Assembly (NCBI GenBank): GCA_943736015.1
Contig: OX031071.1
Coordinates: forward strand, 12,062,119-12,126,118
Source of the DNA: Tridacna crocea
Lineage: Eukaryota > Mollusca > Bivalvia > Cardiida > Cardiidae
Direction of reading: 5' to 3'
Length of the DNA stretch: 64,000 nt
In this document: positions 1 to 12,318 of the stretch, piece after piece
How positions within the stretch are numbered: position 1 is the first letter of the stretch
How the letters are laid out: each line of letters opens with the position of its first letter
Made by a program: the position numbers and the translations under genes
The notes under the pieces: model-generated
The model's input: only the letters and a program-made list of their open reading frames with translations
Told to the model about the DNA's origin: nothing
Databases searched by the model: none

Positions 1-339
1 TTATTTCATCGAGTGAATATCATCAGTAATATTTTCATGATTGGCACAGCCACGAGTGAAAATATACCAATGATGTTCACAAGATGTTCTGCATTCAGTT
101 GAGAAGATAGAAAATAAATATTGGCATTTTCACTGGCCATAACCATGAAATATAGAAAAATATTCACTGATATTTCTTGAAAGCATGAAAAAAACATCTA
201 TACATGTTTTCAGGCAGTTTTTAACCCATTTCATCTTAACTTTATGCAGCTGTAATCATTCTTTTATCGTTATGCTAAATGAACCATTTATGGTTGTAGA
301 TTACAAACTATAGAATATCCATTTCATTTTCTCTTCACC

Positions 340-557
340 TTACAATAAAATTTAAGACTTGTCCAAATTGAAAGCATATGCAGATGACAAATTAAACATG
401 GCTTAGATATTAAAATTTGTTTTGGGATTGTTTTAGAAAACAATGCAGAAAAAAGGGAAAATGCTGGTTATCAGCACTTTCTCCTTTTTCTACAATGTTT
501 TCAAAGCACTTCTTTCTCAGGGTGTTTAAAAGTCAGGATGGTGTCGTAGAGGGTTAA
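340..557 (-). mobile_element. Palindromic MITE, diverged copy
   Basis: Core stem degraded (GCTGGTTATCAGC); ends in GAGGGTTAAA. Confidence 0.6.
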
Positions 558-828
558 AGACAGTATTATCATTTCTGATTGTAAATCGTAGATAAATCTG
601 ATAACTTTCTTAATCTGTAACACCATATGAGCAATGCTGTGGCAAAAGGGGGCTTAATGTATGTTCTTGATGTATGATACCAATGCAAGTAATCACATGC
701 TTAGGCACCCATAATAGACACATCTTTAAGCCTTTACCACACAATCCTGACTTTTAACGACCCTTAGAAGGAAGCCTTTGAAAACATTGTAGAAAAGGAG
801 AAAATGCTGGTAACCAGCATTTTCATCT

Positions 829-1055
829 TTAACCCTTTACCACACAATCCCGACTGTTAACAACCCCGAGAAAGAAGCCTTTGAAAACATTGTAGGAAAA
901 GGAGAAAATGCTGGTAACCAGCATTTTCTCCTTTTCGTACAATGTTTTCTACTCTTCACAAAACGGATTTCAAAATTTTAGTTACTTTTATTTTATAATT
1001 GAAAATGCTTTCAATTTGGACAAGCCTAAAATACTGTTGTTTGATAATGAGTTAA
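829..1055 (+). mobile_element. TTAA-flanked palindromic MITE, reference copy
   Basis: Family description: about 225-230 bp, bounded by TTAA, with short terminal inverted repeats (TTAACCCTTTACCAMACRA at both ends) and a central inverted repeat whose 33-bp arms (GAAAACATTGTGGG, AAAAGGAGAAAATGCTGGT) are separated by one base. The two flanks between core and termini differ (one with CACACAATCC and CCCTGAGAAAGAAG, the other with CTGCAAATGCTTTCAATTTG). TTAA ends suggest a piggyBac-type nonautonomous element (inference; no transposase is present). A left half-copy abuts it at 733-828. Confidence 0.85.
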
Positions 1056-1226
1056 CAATCATTTTAATCATGAGATAGACTGGGCCTTGGCCATATAGAA
1101 AATTGACTGAAAGCAAAATGTTTCGGCCTAGGTGATGTCTCTCTTTTTGACTTGTCAAGTAGGTGCAGCCAAGCGTTAGTACCCTCATTTGATACTCCTT
1201 GGTCTGTATTCACCAACCATTCTTTA

Positions 1227-1374
1227 GAACATTCTTAGTCTTATTTTTCAGAATTTTGTCGATGTGAAAGTAACAGACTTTCTGATTGGCTAAACCAAAT
1301 GCTTTAGCCAATCAGAAGATCTGTTACTTTCACAGTCGTGAAATCTTGAAGAATGAGACCAAGAATGTTCTTAA
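1227..1374. repeat. Long foldback: different MITE family
   Basis: Two arms of about 65 bp, starting GAACATTCTTAGTC and ending GACCAAGAATGTTC, flank a short AAACCAAATGC-type loop. Inner arm includes AGCCAATCAGAAGA and TGTTACTTTCAC. It abuts the MITE that begins at 1371. Confidence 0.6.
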
Positions 1375-1594
1375 CCCAATACCACACAATCCCTACTTTT
1401 GACGCCCCTGAGAAAGAAGCCTTTTTGAAAACATTGTAGGAAAAGGAGAAAATGCTTGTAACCAGCATTTTCTCCTTTTCCCACAGTGTTTTCTCCCCTT
1501 TCCAGAACAAATTTCAATTTTTAAGTCACCTTTATTTTGTTGTCTGCAAATACTTTCAATTTGAACCAGTCTAAAATTTTGTTGTTTGAGTTAA
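1371..1594 (+). mobile_element. Palindromic MITE, full length
   Basis: TTAA both ends; the core arms differ (CATTGTAGG left, CCCACAGTG right), so the outer stem is imperfect. Confidence 0.8.
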
Positions 1595-1910
1595 GAATGG
1601 TTTTTGAATACGAGCCCTGTTTTTTTCCTTACCTAAATACCATTACACATTCATTTTGTTGTCTTGAACATTACAACAGATTATAGATAATAAGAAGTCC
1701 CGTTCAAGACCCTCAAGCATTGTAGCCATTGAAGGTTCTCCGAGGGAACGGTCAGAGTCTGAATCTGGGTCAAGGATCGTACCCACGAAACCAAGAAGTA
1801 GGTCATACATGTATTTATTATCTTTTAGCCACCATAGCAGTGCACTATCTTTTTGGTTTGTGAAATTTATAGTATTCTGTGTGTAAAATTTAGTTGACTT
1901 TCTGTGGCAG

Positions 1911-2138
1911 TTAACTCTTTCCCAAACAACAAAGTTTTCCGCTGGTCCAAATTGAAAGCATTTGCAGACAACAAAATAGTATGGACTGAAAATTTGAAAT
2001 TTGTATTGGGAAGGATAGAAAATATTGTGGGAAAAATAGAAAATGCTGGTTACCAGCATTTTCTCCTTTACCCACAATGTTTTCAAAAGGCTTCTTTCCT
2101 AGGATTGTTAAAGTTGGGGTTATATGGTAAAGAGTTAA
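1911..2138 (-). mobile_element. Palindromic MITE, full length
   Basis: TTAA both ends, CTTTCCCAAACAAC left end; core centred near 2054. Confidence 0.8.
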
Positions 2139-2842
2139 AGAAGTTTGTTTTGGATTACCTAAAGGAGCTGATAAATTGATTTTTTAATCTTACTCAAAAA
2201 AATATTTATGTGCAGAAATAATTTGGATTTTGGCCTGTTTAGTTCTAACAGGCTGCTTTTGTCCGTGCTATACTGTTCACAAGACTAGGCTCAATATTTC
2301 TGGTAAACTTTTGTAATGTAGGAGTACAGGTCTGTCACCATATGACTGAAATAACATTGAAAGCGGCATAAAACACCATTCAAACAATAGGAGTACAGGC
2401 TTCCAACATATTTTACTGTCTGGGAAATTTGCGGTTTTTCCCAATTTTTTTTTTTTATCATTTTGATACATTGCCCTTGGCAAACAGGTCCTAATATAGT
2501 AACTAAGTGTGAACTAAGTTTCTCATTGAGCCATTGATTTTTATATCTCAAAAAAAGGCAAGCAACTTTTGATATGTTGTCTCTTTCAAAATTTTAAAGA
2601 GTTGAAACATTTCATGGTAGAGAAATTCCTCAAAATGAGATCCTTTTTTGTGTGTGTGACGCCAAGTGAAACTGTATGAGTGTACTTTTACATTTTTTCC
2701 TTTTTAAATATTTTTAACAGCCTTGTTCCAGAGGCTCATTAATATTCAGGATGATTTGGTAAAAGGTTAACAGTGTTTTTTGAATTAACAGTTTGTTCTT
2801 ATTGATAACAATGTGTTCAAAAGGGATGATGAACAGTTTAGT
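2139..2842. other. Interval without recognisable feature
   Basis: AT-rich, with no supported exon, RNA gene or repeat copy. A duplicated phrase (AGGAGTACAGG at about 2330 and 2389) is the only local structure seen. Confidence 0.4.
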
Positions 2843-3058
2843 TTAACTCTTTACCAAACAACAGAATTTTGGACTAGTCGAAATTGACGACAAAATAAAT
2901 GTGATCCAGATATTGAAACTTGATTTGGAGTAGGTAGAAAACATTATGGGAAAAGGAGAAAATGCTGGTTACCAGCATTTTCTCCTTTTTCCACAATGTT
3001 TTCAAAGGTTTTCTTTCTCAGTGTTGTTAAAAGTTGGGATTGTGTGGTAAAGAGTTAA
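2843..3058 (-). mobile_element. Palindromic MITE, full length
   Basis: TTAA both ends; followed by a scrambled partial copy (about 3059-3280) in which ACCTAGTGGGAAAAGAAG is tandemly repeated. Confidence 0.78.
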
Positions 3059-3280
3059 GTCTGTACCACATGGTTTGAAAACCTAGTGGGAAAAGAAGAA
3101 AATACTGGAAACCTAGTGGGAAAAGAAGAAAATGCTGATACTGAAGCAACATTTCCTTCTTTTCACATGTTCTTTTACACTGTCACAGACAGTTACTACC
3201 ATTTTAGCTAATTGAACTTGTCTGCAAATACTTCCAATTTAGACCAGTCTAGAATTCTTGTCCTTTGGTAAAGTTCTTAC

Positions 3281-4183
3281 TCAGAAGAGGCTGAATAAAT
3301 GAAATGAAAGATTTCCATTCTATTGTAAAAATTCATTGTTTACGTTGCAAAATTTTGCTTGTCTGAGAAGTGTCATTGTTATCAAACAATGCAGATCTGA
3401 AATCAGACTGCATGCTTTATTACACTGCAAAGAAATTTCTTGTGATCTGATTGGATGATATGCCCCAAAGATATATATCATGTATACAGGCAAAATCCAC
3501 ATAAAACCAGTTTCCCTGTTGGGAGCCCCGTGTACATAACTACACTTGCAGCTCAACATCCAAAATGGTGGCGTCGATCGATCACCAGACTGCATGTTTA
3601 TGCACACTACTACATGGTTTAGTGATATCATTTCCCAGTGACGTCACTATTCATTGAATTGGGGTACTCAAAAGGGATTTTTTATTTCGTCAGCATACTC
3701 GATTTGTGAGTCTATAAAACAGGGAAATTTATTTCGCTTAACAAGATTGGAATGGGTAAAACTTTGCAGTATAATAAATTTGTTGTACGGTCAGGTTGCA
3801 GGGGACTTAGAAACTTGTTCACGGCTGTGTGGAATCATTTTGTCACATTGTCTATGGCTTTTGGCAACATGATTCACCTCAGCCTTGATCAAGTTTTCAA
3901 TTGATTGTACAATTAATAATGTATTGTCTGATCTTGATCTACAATGTCTGACAAAAAAAACCCACTAAGTCACACTTGGCAGCCTTACATGTTAATCATC
4001 ACACTTGTTTTATTGTGTTTTTTAGAACATCATTTAACACACCCCACAAGATTTCGCAATAGTATGAGGAATAGTAAGTGTTGTAGCATCATTGCACATC
4101 ATTATAATATGAATGCTTCTAACCTTCGACCTTTTTCCTCAAGCTCTGGTAGCATTTGTCTTTTTGGTTATGTGCATTTTGAC
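3281..4183. other. Interval without recognisable feature
   Basis: Slightly less repetitive sequence containing open frames of about 100 codons on both strands (3320-3631 minus, 3944-4255 plus). Neither resembles a known protein nor has coding-like composition. Confidence 0.35.
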
Positions 4184-4412
4184 TTAACCCTTTACTCCAT
4201 AGATACTCATTTCTACGCATTGCTTGTAGGAGCTTTTGGAAAACATTGTGGCTAAAGGTGAAATTGCTCGTGACGAGCAATTTCACCTTTTGCCACAATG
4301 TTTTCTGCACTATCAAAAGGCGTTATATACACATAAGAAACGGCTTCATCCTTGCTGTTATTTAGGGTCAATTAGAGATACCATAGAAATGCCTTATGGG
4401 GTAAAGGGTTAA
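4184..4412 (+). mobile_element. Palindromic MITE, subfamily B (CTCCATAG type)
   Basis: Subfamily B differs throughout the flanks (TTAACCCTTTACTCCATAG; TTATATACACATAAGAAACG) and has core GGTGAAATTGCTCG/CGAGCAATTTCACC, with both arms changed together relative to the main family. Confidence 0.82.
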
Positions 4413-5354
4413 TTCTTTGAAGTAACATTAAAGTCTAAAAGTAATCAAAGCAGGTTTCCAGATGCATATAAGTTTTATCATAGCATTTAACAGTATAGAA
4501 ACTATTGTGGAGATGACAATTTGTTATTGTACGGTTAGTCCCAGCATTAGTTGCTGACAGAGAAATTAATTTCAAATCTAGGCTTAAACATACAAGGTAG
4601 CTATGTCTTTTGTTTACTTTTGGCCTTATTAGAATTCTTATTTTCTGCCGATGACTAACACATGGTCCAACCAAACAATAACAGACCTTCATCTCCATCG
4701 TTTTTTCCATACTTTTAAGCCCTATGATCTAAATTCAAATATATTATGACATCTGCTTCAATATTTTGAACTCTGCCGGGCCTTTCAAACTGGATCCTGA
4801 CTTTTTAACCATTTTGAGACAGAAGCCTTATGGAAACGTTGTTTGGAAACATTGTGGGAAAAAGAGAAAATGCTGGTAACCAGCATTTTCTTCATTTCCT
4901 ACAGTGTTTTCTACCCTTTCTAAAACAAATTTCAATTTTTGAGTCACATTTATTTCATTGTGTGCAAATGCTTTGTGGCTGGACTAGTTTACAATTTTGT
5001 TATTTGAGCTAAAAAAGACTGAACTGTGTATTTCAAATCGTTGTAGGAACAGAAGAAAAGGCTGGTAACCAGCATTCTCTCTTTTTCTCCCAATGTTTTC
5101 CAGGCTATCAAAGAAAACTTACACGATTTCAGTAATGTTGAAATTCTTGTCTACAAATGCTCTCAAAGTGGAGAAGGCTTAGAATTTTGTGGTCTGGTAA
5201 AGGGTTAAAAGAGTTTGCATACTACAAAGAAAATGAGATTCAAAAATTGAAATTTGTGTTTGATAGTGAAGAAAACATCAAAGGAAAAGGAGGAAATGTC
5301 TGTTTCCCACATTTTATGCTTTTCTAACAATGTTTTGTGAAGTTTTCTGCAGGG

Positions 5355-5523
5355 TTATTATACCCCTGCAAAGCAAATGTTTTTGGGGATATATTGGTAT
5401 CAGCCCGTCTGTCCATGTGTACGTCCATGTTTCTGTATGTGTGTCCGTCCGTGTCTCTGTCTTTGTACAAAATACCGTCAAAGGGCTGGGGGGGGGGTAT
5501 AAAGTCACATACAGTGATAGCTT
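5355..5523. mobile_element. Short element with 5' hairpin (TATACCCCTGCAAAG) in a MITE
   Basis: Begins TTATACCCCTGCAAAGCA, forms a hairpin with TTTTTGGGGATATA, has a TCCGTC-rich interior and ends near CAGTGATAGCT. A related copy is at about 16829-17000. Surrounding MITE sequence resumes on both sides. Confidence 0.5.
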
Positions 5524-5824
5524 AAGTTAAAACTTGGGATTGGTTGGTTAAGAGCTAAACTTCTTTGTTTTACATTGATTGTGAAACTATTTTCTTAAAC
5601 TTATAATAGTCACTCTCATTGGTCGCCTTATCAAAGACCCTTTACCACGAAACAAAATTTTAGACCTATCTATTTGTAAAGCATTTAAAGACTGTAAGGT
5701 AACTATGGCCCAATTGATTGAATTTCTTTTCTGTTTGTGTTGCTATTCTTTTATGTTAGATTATGTTTTCTGTCTTCAGAGGCTATGGTCCCAGTAATTG
5801 TCTATACTGTTGACCCTTCACCAC

Positions 5825-6054
5825 TTAACTCTTTACAACACAATCTCAAGTTTTGATGACCCTAGGGGAAGAAGTCCTTTGAAAGCATTGTAGGAAAAGG
5901 AGAAAATACTGGTAACCAGCATTTTCTCCTTTTCCCACAATGTTTTCTGCCCTATCACATACAGAAATCGTCTGTTTAGCTACATTCAATATGTTGTCTA
6001 CAAATGCTTTGAATTTGGTCTAGGCCTGAATTTTGTCATTTGGGAATGAGTTAA
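5825..6054 (+). mobile_element. Palindromic MITE, full length
   Basis: TTAA both ends; core centred near 5917. Confidence 0.8.
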
Positions 6055-6063
6055 TTACAGATT

Positions 6064-6291
6064 TTAACTCTTAACCAAACGAAAAGTTTTTGGACTGGGT
6101 CCAAATACAAGGCATTTACAGGTGACAAAATAAGTGACTGCTTAATTGAAATTTGGTTTGGGAAGGCTAGAAAACATTCTTGGAAAAGGAGAAAATGCTG
6201 GTTACCAGCATTTTCTCCTTTTCCAAGAATGTTTTCAATAGGCCTTTTCTTCAGGGTTGTTAAAAGTAGGGATTGTGTGGTAAAGGGTTAA
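6064..6291 (-). mobile_element. Palindromic MITE with compensated core
   Basis: The core reads CATTCTTGGAAAAGG and CCTTTTCCAAGAATG: both arms carry the same change from the usual TTGTGGG/CCCACAA, so pairing is preserved. Followed by two tandem derivative units (about 6292-6632) sharing CAGTGCTTTCTCC/CAGTGCTTCCTCC. Confidence 0.82.
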
Positions 6292-6640
6292 TGACCCCGA
6301 CAGAGAAGGCTTTAGAAAACAGTTGGTGAAAAGAAGAAAATGCTTTTAAACAGTGCTTTCTCCTTTTCCAAGAATGTTTTCAGTAGGCCTTTTCTTCAGG
6401 GTCATTAAAAGTAGGGATTGTGTGGTAAAGTGTTGACAGAGAAGGCTCTAGAAAACAGTTTGTGAAAAGAAGAAAATGCTTGTAACCAGTGCTTCCTCCT
6501 TTTCCAAGATTGTTTTCAGCCCTTTCATAGACAAATCCCACCATTTAGGCCACATTTTATTTCTAATCTGAAAACGAAAATGCTTATGACTTGGACAGGT
6601 CCAAAATATTGTAGTTCAGTAAAGGTTGTTAAGGTACACA

Positions 6641-6868
6641 TTAACCCTTTCCCAAACAAGCCCTTGTTTTTACGTGTCTGCAGTACAAGTCTTTTGAAAA
6701 CACTGTGGTAAAAGGAGAAATTGCTCGTAACGAGCAATTTCTCCTTTTGCCACAGTGTTTTCTACCCATTTGGATAACTTCCTGCCATTTTTATCAAATT
6801 TGAAATTGTCATCTGCAAACTCTTTGAGTTTGGAAGAGTCTAAAATTTGTCGTTTGGGAAAGGGTTAA
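6641..6868 (+). mobile_element. Palindromic MITE, subfamily C (GCTCGTAACGAGC)
   Basis: TTAACCCTTTCCCAAACAAG end; core TTGCTCGTAACGAGCAA. Other subfamily C copies: 48061-48288 and 56307-56533. Confidence 0.82.
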
Positions 6869-7909
6869 TTGTCTTTGCTAATACAGGCAAAAAGTATGAT
6901 AGCATTTTGTGCATTTACTTTATTATATCATCTATACAAATACACTTATGGCATGATTATAGAGTTTGCTTGTCATTTTTGGAATTCAAATAATCAAATT
7001 TTGACATTTTGCATTAATTGCTGAATTATACTTTATTCATTTATGTCGGTTACCAGCATTTTCTCCTTTCACCATAATTTATGGTTTTCTGTAGCTGGTT
7101 TCATCTGCATTACTAAAAGTCAGGGTTGTATTTGTAAATAGTTACGAGAAAATAATGAGTGGAAAACAATGCATGGAAACCAATGTATGATTTATGAATG
7201 ATAGAAAATACACCAAAGAAATCACTTTGTGATGTTTCAGGAGCTTTATTGAAGATTTCCAATATGTGTATTTATAACATACATCATATATATATCAGTA
7301 ATTGATCTATGTTTATATAGCTGAATACAGTTTGAACCATTCTACAGTCTGTCAAATTTTGATGTTTTTTTTTTCTCTGTGGCTGTAAATGATGTATATT
7401 TTAGACTTAAATGTATTTCATCACAATTATCTCATAAATGGAAACACTTGTATACAAGTCGGAAATATACCCAAACTGTAGATTACACATTGTACATACA
7501 TTTCAAACACAGATTTAAAGGATGAATCCATGTCTTTTTTATTGGGTCACATCCTCAAAATGATTTCTAATGAGGGCCACATTTGCTCTGCTACCGGTAT
7601 ATACCATATTTGGTATATACCAGATGACTAAATTGTAGACAGATCTAACTTAAAAACATTTGCATAATATTATGACGAAGCAAACATTAGCAAAATACAT
7701 GTAGTAGATTTGTTTTCCAAAAGGTAGAAAAAATTGTTGGAATATGAGAAAATGCTGGATTCCAGCATTTTCACCTTTTCCCACATTGTTTTTACAATTT
7801 TTCTAAGACAGACAGAAGAGCATTGTAAAGGATTAAATTGCATTCTACATATTTTTTCTAATCTTACTATTCTCAAAATTTCAAATATACAGAATCTCTA
7901 ATTGGTTCA

Positions 7910-8158
7910 ACCTTTGATTAATTACAAAATTGTAGACTTGTCTGAATTGGAAGCATTATAATTTTGCAGACAACAAAATAAATGTGATGTAAGAATTGAT
8001 GTGATGTAAGAATTGAAATTCTTTTTGGAAAGGGTAGAAAAAATTGTGGGAAAAGGAGAAAATGCTGGTTACCAGCATTTTCTCCTTTTACCACAATGTT
8101 TTCAAAAGGCTTCTTTCTCAGGGTTGTTAATAGTAGGAATTATATGGTAAAGATTTAA
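7910..8158 (-). mobile_element. Palindromic MITE with internal duplication
   Basis: Contains a repeated GTGATGTAAGAATTGA (about 7983-8012); core intact near 8071. A more diverged copy lies at 7630-7836. Confidence 0.72.
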
Positions 8159-8192
8159 ACCATTTCCCTCCAGTTTATTTCCTTAGTTTAGA

Positions 8193-8475
8193 ATGAGATT
8201 ATTGGTTGATTGATTGTATGGTGTTTAACGATGTTTTCAACATTAAGTCAGTCACATCGTGGTGGCCAGTGCACCTATCCGTATGTTTCTGTAGTTTCTT
8301 TTACCAGGAATTCACACAATTTTCTTTCCAAGCCACTGGCTGCTTTCCCACAGGATCATCGCCGAAACAATGGTCAGCCATGGGAGAGGAATGAATCCAA
8401 TCCTTGGAAATTGGCCCAGCCAGGGGTCATGGCCAGGGAACGAACCCTGACCCCATATTCTCAAAGAATGAGACT
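8193..8475 (-). mobile_element. tRNA-derived SINE, minus strand
   Basis: Read on the minus strand, a B-box-like GGTTCGTTCCCTGG is followed by a body (GGATTCATTCCTCTCCCATG, GGCTTGGAAAGAAAATTGTG) and a tail (GTTGAAAACATCGTTAAACA). The same body and tail occur at 8930-9168, 34740-34900 (minus, partial) and 49598-49895. Confidence 0.7.
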
Positions 8476-8598
8476 AAATAAGTAGTGTAAGATGGTAGAT
8501 GAATAGAGGCCCCGGGCACATTCTGGCAAAAACAGACATTGAACCTATCACGAAGTTTTCAGTATGTCTTACACGAATAAATAAAACTCTACTTCAAG

Positions 8599-8826
8599 TT
8601 AACTCATTACCAAAGGACAAAATTTTAGGTTTGGCCAAATGGAAAGCATTTGCAGACGACAAATTAAAAGTGACTGAAAATTTTTCTTTGTTTTGTGAAG
8701 GGTAGAAAACATTGCGGGAAAAGGAGAAAATGCTGGTTACCAGCATTTTCTCCTTTTTCCACAATGTTTTCTAAAGGCTTTTTTCTCAGGGTCATCAAAA
8801 GTAGGGATTGTATAGTAATGGGTTAA
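8599..8826 (-). mobile_element. Palindromic MITE, full length
   Basis: TTAA both ends; core near 8736 intact. Confidence 0.8.
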
Positions 8827-8929
8827 AAGTGCTTCTAGACCTTCACTGAGGACTTTGCATAAACAAAAATTACAGGCATCACATATCAATTGCATCAAAC
8901 ATAGCCATCTGTACTTATGGAGGTAGCAA

Positions 8930-9168
8930 TTTCTTTTTGAGGGTTGATGATTGTCATTGTGACAGGCTTCATTCCTCTTCTACTGATGATCATGATCTTG
9001 GAGATGGTTATGTGGGAAAGCAGCTAAGTGGCTTTGAAAGAAAATTGTATTGAGTATTGGTAAAAGAGACTCCAGGAAAGCATATATTGATGCACTTGCA
9101 GCCACAATATAACTAAAATAATGTTGAAATTAGGATTAATCATCATACAATCAATCAATTAATGGAGG
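8930..9168 (+). mobile_element. SINE body lacking tRNA head
   Basis: Shares TTTCTTTTTGAGGGTTGATG, GAAAGAAAATTGT and AATATAACTAAAATAATGTT with the 49598 SINE; the tRNA-like head is missing. Confidence 0.65.
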
Positions 9169-9350
9169 CACATTTCATTGTGCTGCTGTGTCCAAAAAGA
9201 TTTAAGTAAGGCTTTTATTTATCACTTTCCTTTTTCATTATGAGATAGTTAACGGTATGTCTCTCTGATAACATAGTATATAGGTTCTGATGATATTGTG
9301 TTGTCCATTTAGACTTGTTTATTTTTTACAACATATGTACACAAGAGTGT

Positions 9351-9602
9351 TTAACCCATTACCACACAATCCCTTCTTTTGACACCCCTGAGAAAGAAGC
9401 CTTTAGAAAAATGAGAAAGAGGCCTATAGAAAAAATTGTGGGAAAAGGAGAAAATGCTGGTAACCAGCATTTTCTCCTTTTCCCACAAAGTTTTCTAACC
9501 TTCCCAACACAAATTTCAAATTTTCAGTCACTTTTATTTTGTCGTCTGCAAATGCTTTCAATTTGGACCAGTCTAAAATTTTGCTGTTTGGCAATGAGTT
9601 AA
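9351..9602 (+). mobile_element. Palindromic MITE, full length with small insertion
   Basis: TTAA both ends; the left arm carries an extra about 25 bp repeating AGAAAGARGCCT. Confidence 0.8.
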
Positions 9603-9937
9603 ATGGAGATAACTCTTTGGGACATGTAATAAGTTGTAATGTAACTTTCGTCCCTTTAACAGAATTTGGAGATTATTTAAATGGTAAGATGAGTTTTGTA
9701 GTGTAACATTGTAATATAGCTGCTAATTGGTGATCAAACTTTTATTTTGCAGCAATAGTTTGCTGTTGTTGACTGTGTAGACCAAGATCAGATTGTGTTT
9801 GCTGTGCAGTCTGATCTTAGGCTGTCTGATATTTCTGGAGATATTTGGATAAAAAAGACTAACCATTGTGTTGTTTGTTTGTCTGTTTTTCTTTCAGCAG
9901 AGCTAAAAATTAACTCTTTACCACATGATCACAAGTT

Positions 9938-11715
9938 TTAACTCTTTACCAAACAACAAAATTTAGACTGGTCTAAATTGAAAGCAGTAGCAGACAACAA
10001 AATTAACATATTTGAAAAATTGAAATTTGTTTCCAGCAGGGTAGAAAATATTGCAGGAAAAAGAGAAAATGCTGGTTACCAGCTTTTTCTCCTTTTTATA
10101 CGCCCGTCGAAGACGGGACGTATTATGGGATCACCCGTGAAGGGCGAGCGGGCGGGCGGCCTCCAGTTCTTTGTCCGGAGCATATCTCCAAAACTATTCT
10201 AGCTAGGGTTATGAAATTTCATGGGTGGATAGATCTCATCAAGGGGGAGTGCAGTGCACAGGAACCATAACTCTTGCTTGCTTAATTTTTGAGTTATTGC
10301 CCTTTGTTGTTTTTCATACTTGAATTTTGTCCGGAGCATATCTCCAAAACTATACTAGCTAGGGTTATGAAATTTCTTGGGTGGAAAGATCTCACCAAGG
10401 GGGAGTGCAGTGCAGAGGAACCATAACTCTTGCTTGCTTAATTTTTGAGTTATTGCCCTTTGTTGTTTTTCATACTTGAATTTTGTCCGGAGCATATCTC
10501 CAGAACTATACTAGCTAGGGTTATGAAATTTCTTGGGTGAATAGATCTCACTAATGGGGAGTGCAGTGCACAGGATCCATAACTCTTGCTTGCTTAATTT
10601 TTGAGTTATTGCCCTTTGTCGTTTTTCATACTTGATTTTTGTCCGGAGCATATCTCCAAAACTATACTAGCTAGGGTTATGAAATTTCATGGGTGGATAG
10701 ATCTCATCAAGGGAGAGTGCAGTGCATAAGAACCATAACTCTTGCTTGCTTAATTTTTGAGTTATTGCCCTTTGTCGTTTTTCATACTTGATTTTTGTCC
10801 GGAGCATATCTCCAAAACTATACTAGCTAGGGTTATGAAATTTCTTGGGTGAATAGATCTCACTAAGGGGGAGTGCAGTGCAGAGGAACCATAACTCTTG
10901 CTTGCTTAATTTTTGAGTTATTGCCCTTTGTCCTTTTTTCATACATGAATTTTGTCCGGTGAATATCTCCAAAACTATACTAGCTAGGGTTATGAAATTT
11001 TATGGGTGGATAGATCTTATCAAGGGGGAGTGCAGTGCACAGAAATCATAACTCTTGCTTGCTTAATTTTTGAGTTATTGCCCTTTGTCGTTTTTCATAC
11101 TTGAATTTTGTCCGGTGAATATCTCCAAAACTATACTAGCTAGGGTTATGAAATTTCATGGGTGGATAGATCTTATCAAGGGGGAGTGCAGTGCACAGAA
11201 ATCATAACTCTTGCTTGCTTAATTTTTGAGTTATTGCCCTTTTTTGTTTTTCATACTTGAGTTTTGTCCGGAGCATATCTCCAAAACTATACTAGCTAGG
11301 GTTATGAAATTTCATGGGTGGATAGATCTCATCAAGGGGGAGTGCAATGCATAGGAATCATAACTCTTGCTTGTTTAATTTTTGAGTTATTGCCCTTTGT
11401 TGTTTTTCATACTTGATTTTTGTCTGGTGAATATCTCCAAAACTATACTAGCTAGGGTTATGAAATTTTATTGGTGGATAGATCTCATTTAGGGGGAGTG
11501 CAGTGCGCAGGAATCATAACTCTTGCTTGCTTAATTTTTGAGTTACTGCCCTTTGTCATTTTTCATACTTGAATTTAGTCTGGTGCATGCCCCAGCTTTA
11601 CAACTTTGGGTAAGACGGGCGTATCTTGCGACAGTTTGCCGCTCTTGTTCCACAATGTTTTCAAGAGGCTTCTATCTCCGGGTCGTATAACCAGGGATTG
11701 TTTGGTAAAGGGTAA
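9938..11715 (-). mobile_element. Palindromic MITE split by a tandem-array element
   Basis: Left part 9938-10098 runs through the core (GCTGGTTACCAGC) to CTCCTTTTTA; the right part resumes after 11623 with CACAATGTTTTCAAGAGGC and ends GTTTGGTAAAGGG. Confidence 0.72.
10099..11623. mobile_element. 1.5-kb element with 156-bp minisatellite, inserted in a MITE
   Basis: Ends are inverted (TACGCCCGTC and GACGGGCGTA), the left one followed by a small hairpin (CCCGTCGAAGACGGG). The interior is nine units of about 156-157 bp starting at GTCCGGAGCATATCTCC (near 10172, 10329, 10485, 10641, 10797, 10953, 11109, 11265, 11422). No coding capacity. Confidence 0.8.
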
Positions 11716-11962
11716 AGGACACTGCGGAGGAAGGATTATGAAAATATTTTGGGAGGAACAGAATGTGCTGGTAACCAGCAAGTTCTGCTTTTTCCAAAAT
11801 GTTTTTCCTACCTTTTCTACCCTTTCAACAACAAATTCCAATCTGTGAGCCTGATTCAATTTGTCATCTGCAGATGCTTTCAATTTGTTCAAGTTTTATA
11901 ATGCTGTTGTGTAGTAACATGACTGTAAAATAATCACGCATTTCATGCAGTGGTGTTGAGGC

Positions 11963-12156
11963 TTAACCCTTTAACAAACATTCCCCTTTTTTTTGACCCT
12001 GAAGGAGAAACCTTTGAAAACATTGTGGGAAATGGAGAAAATGCTGATAACCAGCATTTTCTCCTTTTCCCACAATGTTTTCTGCTCGTCCCAAAACAAA
12101 CTTTGATTTTTGAGTCACATTAATTTCGTTGTATGAAAATACTTTCAAATTGAGCT
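11963..12156 (+). mobile_element. Palindromic MITE, right end replaced
   Basis: Core intact near 12052; the right terminus is missing and runs into a dispersed repeat at 12159. A further diverged copy lies at 11717-11918. Confidence 0.72.
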
Positions 12157-12158
12157 TA

Positions 12159-12251
12159 TGCCGACTTTGATTGACAGGTCTACCAATGTCTTATCGGCCC
12201 ATGAAAATGCAGCATTGGGCCATCATGTAAACAAAAAAGTCGGACACAATT
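12159..12251. repeat. Dispersed ~93-bp repeat (copy 1)
   Basis: Shares CTTATCGGCC, ATGAAAATGCAGCATTG and CATCATGTAAACAAA with 25613-25701. Identity of the family is unknown. Confidence 0.6.
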
Positions 12252-12298
12252 TCTGGTTAGCTTGTCAGACTTGACAACCAATATAGCGTGTTCCTAAG

Positions 12299-12318
12299 GG
12301 GGGAGGGGGGGGGGCGGG
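12299..12318 (+). repeat. G-rich tract
   Basis: Nearly pure G with several runs of four or more; could form a G-quadruplex (inference). Confidence 0.6.

Noticed and set aside
3944..4255. 103-codon ORF on the plus strand
   Set aside because: Runs into a subfamily B MITE at its 3' end and shows no recognisable domain or splice context.
5746..5810. Possible exon after TTTTCTGTCTTCAG
   Set aside because: A good acceptor is present, but the following sequence has no convincing donor or protein match and no phase partner.
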